A stretch of DNA of 5,152 bases. It comes from an uncultured Bacilli bacterium (GTDB taxonomy: Bacteria > Bacillota_I > Bacilli_A > RF39 > UBA660). Position numbers and translations under genes: made by a program. The stretch lies in NCBI GenBank assembly GCA_934133155.1, contig CAKPAT010000086.1:1-5152 (forward strand), read 5' to 3'. This document shows, piece by piece, positions 4,420 through 5,152 of this stretch. The notes beneath the pieces are model-generated. The model saw only the letters and a list, made by a program, of their open reading frames with translations. It was not told the DNA's origin and made no database searches. Each line of letters opens with the position of its first letter. Positions within the stretch are counted from its first letter, which is position 1.

Positions 4420-4803
4420 CTATTTTACTTGAAGTTTACCGTTTTCTATCTCTGCTTGGTATCTACTGTTTGTGATATTTATAGTTAAATCATTTTTATT
4501 TTTAATTATTGTTCCTGAACCGTTTTTTATTTCTCCCGTGAAGTTTATATCTAGATTACTACCTTTATCACATTTAATGCATGTTAGTGTATTATTTTTA
4601 TATTCATATGTTACTTCGCCTGTTCTAGCATTTTCTGTATAATCTAATTCGACTGTATTTATTAATGAGTTTACGCTTTGTTTAAAGGTATTTTTTCTGG
4701 CATCATTTATGACATTTAATATGGCTGGTGTTGTGATTAGGGCGATTATAGAAATAATGACGATGGTGGCTAGAAGTTCTATTAGGGTAAATCCTTTTTT
4801 CAT
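4420..4803 (-). CDS. Type IV pilin-like prepilin with N-terminal methylation motif
   Basis: 127 residues. The class III signal is textbook: MKKG|FTLIELLATIVIISIIAL, cut by prepilin peptidase between Gly4 and Phe5, with Glu at mature position 5 and a hydrophobic helix to about residue 31 (TTPAILNVIND follows). The rest is a small soluble domain with beta-rich, Asn/Thr-rich sequence and a CIKC pair (Cys75, Cys78) that may form a disulfide or bind a metal. It resembles the short ComGC/PilA-type prepilins common in low-GC gut Firmicutes. I chose the start at 4803 because the motif begins there and GAAAGGAAG lies a few bases upstream. An ATG at 4821 would add MKGSNQ before the motif. The gene starts 4 nt after the preceding gene's stop, and its ribosome site lies inside that gene's last codons, so the two are very probably co-transcribed and coupled. 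No pilus ATPase or platform protein is in view. Confidence 0.5.
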   Translation of the reverse strand: MKKGFTLIELLATIVIISIIALITTPAILNVINDARKNTFKQSVNSLINTVELDYTENARTGEVTYEYKNNTLTCIKCDKGSNLDINFTGEIKNGSGTIIKNKNDLTINITNSRYQAEIENGKLQVK

Positions 4804-4807
4804 TTGG

Positions 4808-5152
4808 TTACTTCCTTTCATTTATTAGTTTTTTTATTTTTTCTTTATCTATTTTGTCACCTGTGAGATTTTGGTATAATGTTTCATTTATAGGGATGGC
4901 TAAACTATTTTCTATTTGCAAGACTGGCATGGCATTTATATAACCATCTTTTATTTTTTCAAGTCCTTCTTGATATTCGTTTGTAAGATACTGTAGTGGT
5001 TTAAATAGGTTTGCTTCAGCTATTTGAAATTTAGAGAAGCTTATCAAATAGGCAAATAAGTCATAGTTTATGGGGTATGCGAAGGTTTTGGCTTTTTCTT
5101 TTAGGCATATTGTGGGAACTGTATTTTGATACCATACGTGCATGTTTTCTAC
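4808..5152 (-). CDS. C-terminal part of an unrecognised protein upstream of the prepilin
   Basis: The frame is open at the right edge (reading VEN before MHVWYQNTV), so the Met at 5143 is probably internal. 114 residues are visible, ending NERK at the TAA 4808-4810. I do not recognise the family. The visible part is soluble and mixed alpha/beta, with many aromatic residues (YPINYDLFAYLISFSKF, about residues 26-42 of the visible part), no membrane segment and a Lys-rich helical tail (DKIDKEKIKKLI). It is tightly linked to the prepilin gene (4-nt gap) and presumably shares its operon. The link suggests, but does not show, a role in pilus-like assembly or its control. Nothing visible resembles ComGB or a secretion ATPase Walker motif. 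Confidence 0.5.
   Translation of the reverse strand, partial: VENMHVWYQNTVPTICLKEKAKTFAYPINYDLFAYLISFSKFQIAEANLFKPLQYLTNEYQEGLEKIKDGYINAMPVLQIENSLAIPINETLYQNLTGDKIDKEKIKKLINERK

Overview
The window is very AT-rich and has low-GC Firmicutes signals: strong Shine-Dalgarno sequences, AGA/ATA/TTA-rich codon use, a SpoIIIAH-like sporulation protein and a Gly|Phe-cleaved prepilin. The standard genetic code fits, because TGG encodes Trp in the SpoIIIAH-like protein and TGA works as a stop in one small gene. A gut-type member of the Bacilli or Clostridia, from a lineage that sporulates or once did, is my best inference. No species can be named. All protein genes lie on the minus strand.

Layout. Positions 1-2923 (-) hold the first 974 codons of one very large, Lys/Glu-rich, uncharacterised protein that runs off the left edge. 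Its promoter is at 2946-2975. Positions about 2995-3800 hold a tandem duplication with a period of about 375 bp that is not explained by ordinary genes. Positions 3861-5152 (-) hold a gene cluster read right to left: the C-terminal part of an unrecognised protein, a type IV pilin-like prepilin, and a SpoIIIAH-like ring protein. A terminator at 3841-3868 closes the cluster.

The main discovery candidate is the tandem region. Each of two complete units encodes on the minus strand a 30-residue hydrophobic peptide ending in Ile-Lys-Lys (3151-3243 and 3524-3616; 15 of 30 residues identical). Each unit also has, on the plus strand, a strong promoter for a short untranslated RNA of about 120 nt that converges on the peptide gene and overlaps its 3' end by about 100 nt. 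Each peptide mRNA has its own promoter and terminator, a leader hairpin that buries the ribosome-binding site, and ends that are complementary to each other. This is the architecture of a type I toxin-antitoxin system, with a membrane-active small peptide and a convergent antisense RNA, as in the fst/par, txpA/ratA and bsrG/SR4 families. I do not recognise the peptide family itself.

A third copy of the antisense-RNA promoter (3765-3793) has lost its peptide gene and now points at the 3' end of the SpoIIIAH-like gene. This could be a relic or a recruited antisense or small RNA.

All statements about transcripts are predictions from promoter, terminator and hairpin patterns read by eye. No homology search or folding program was run.
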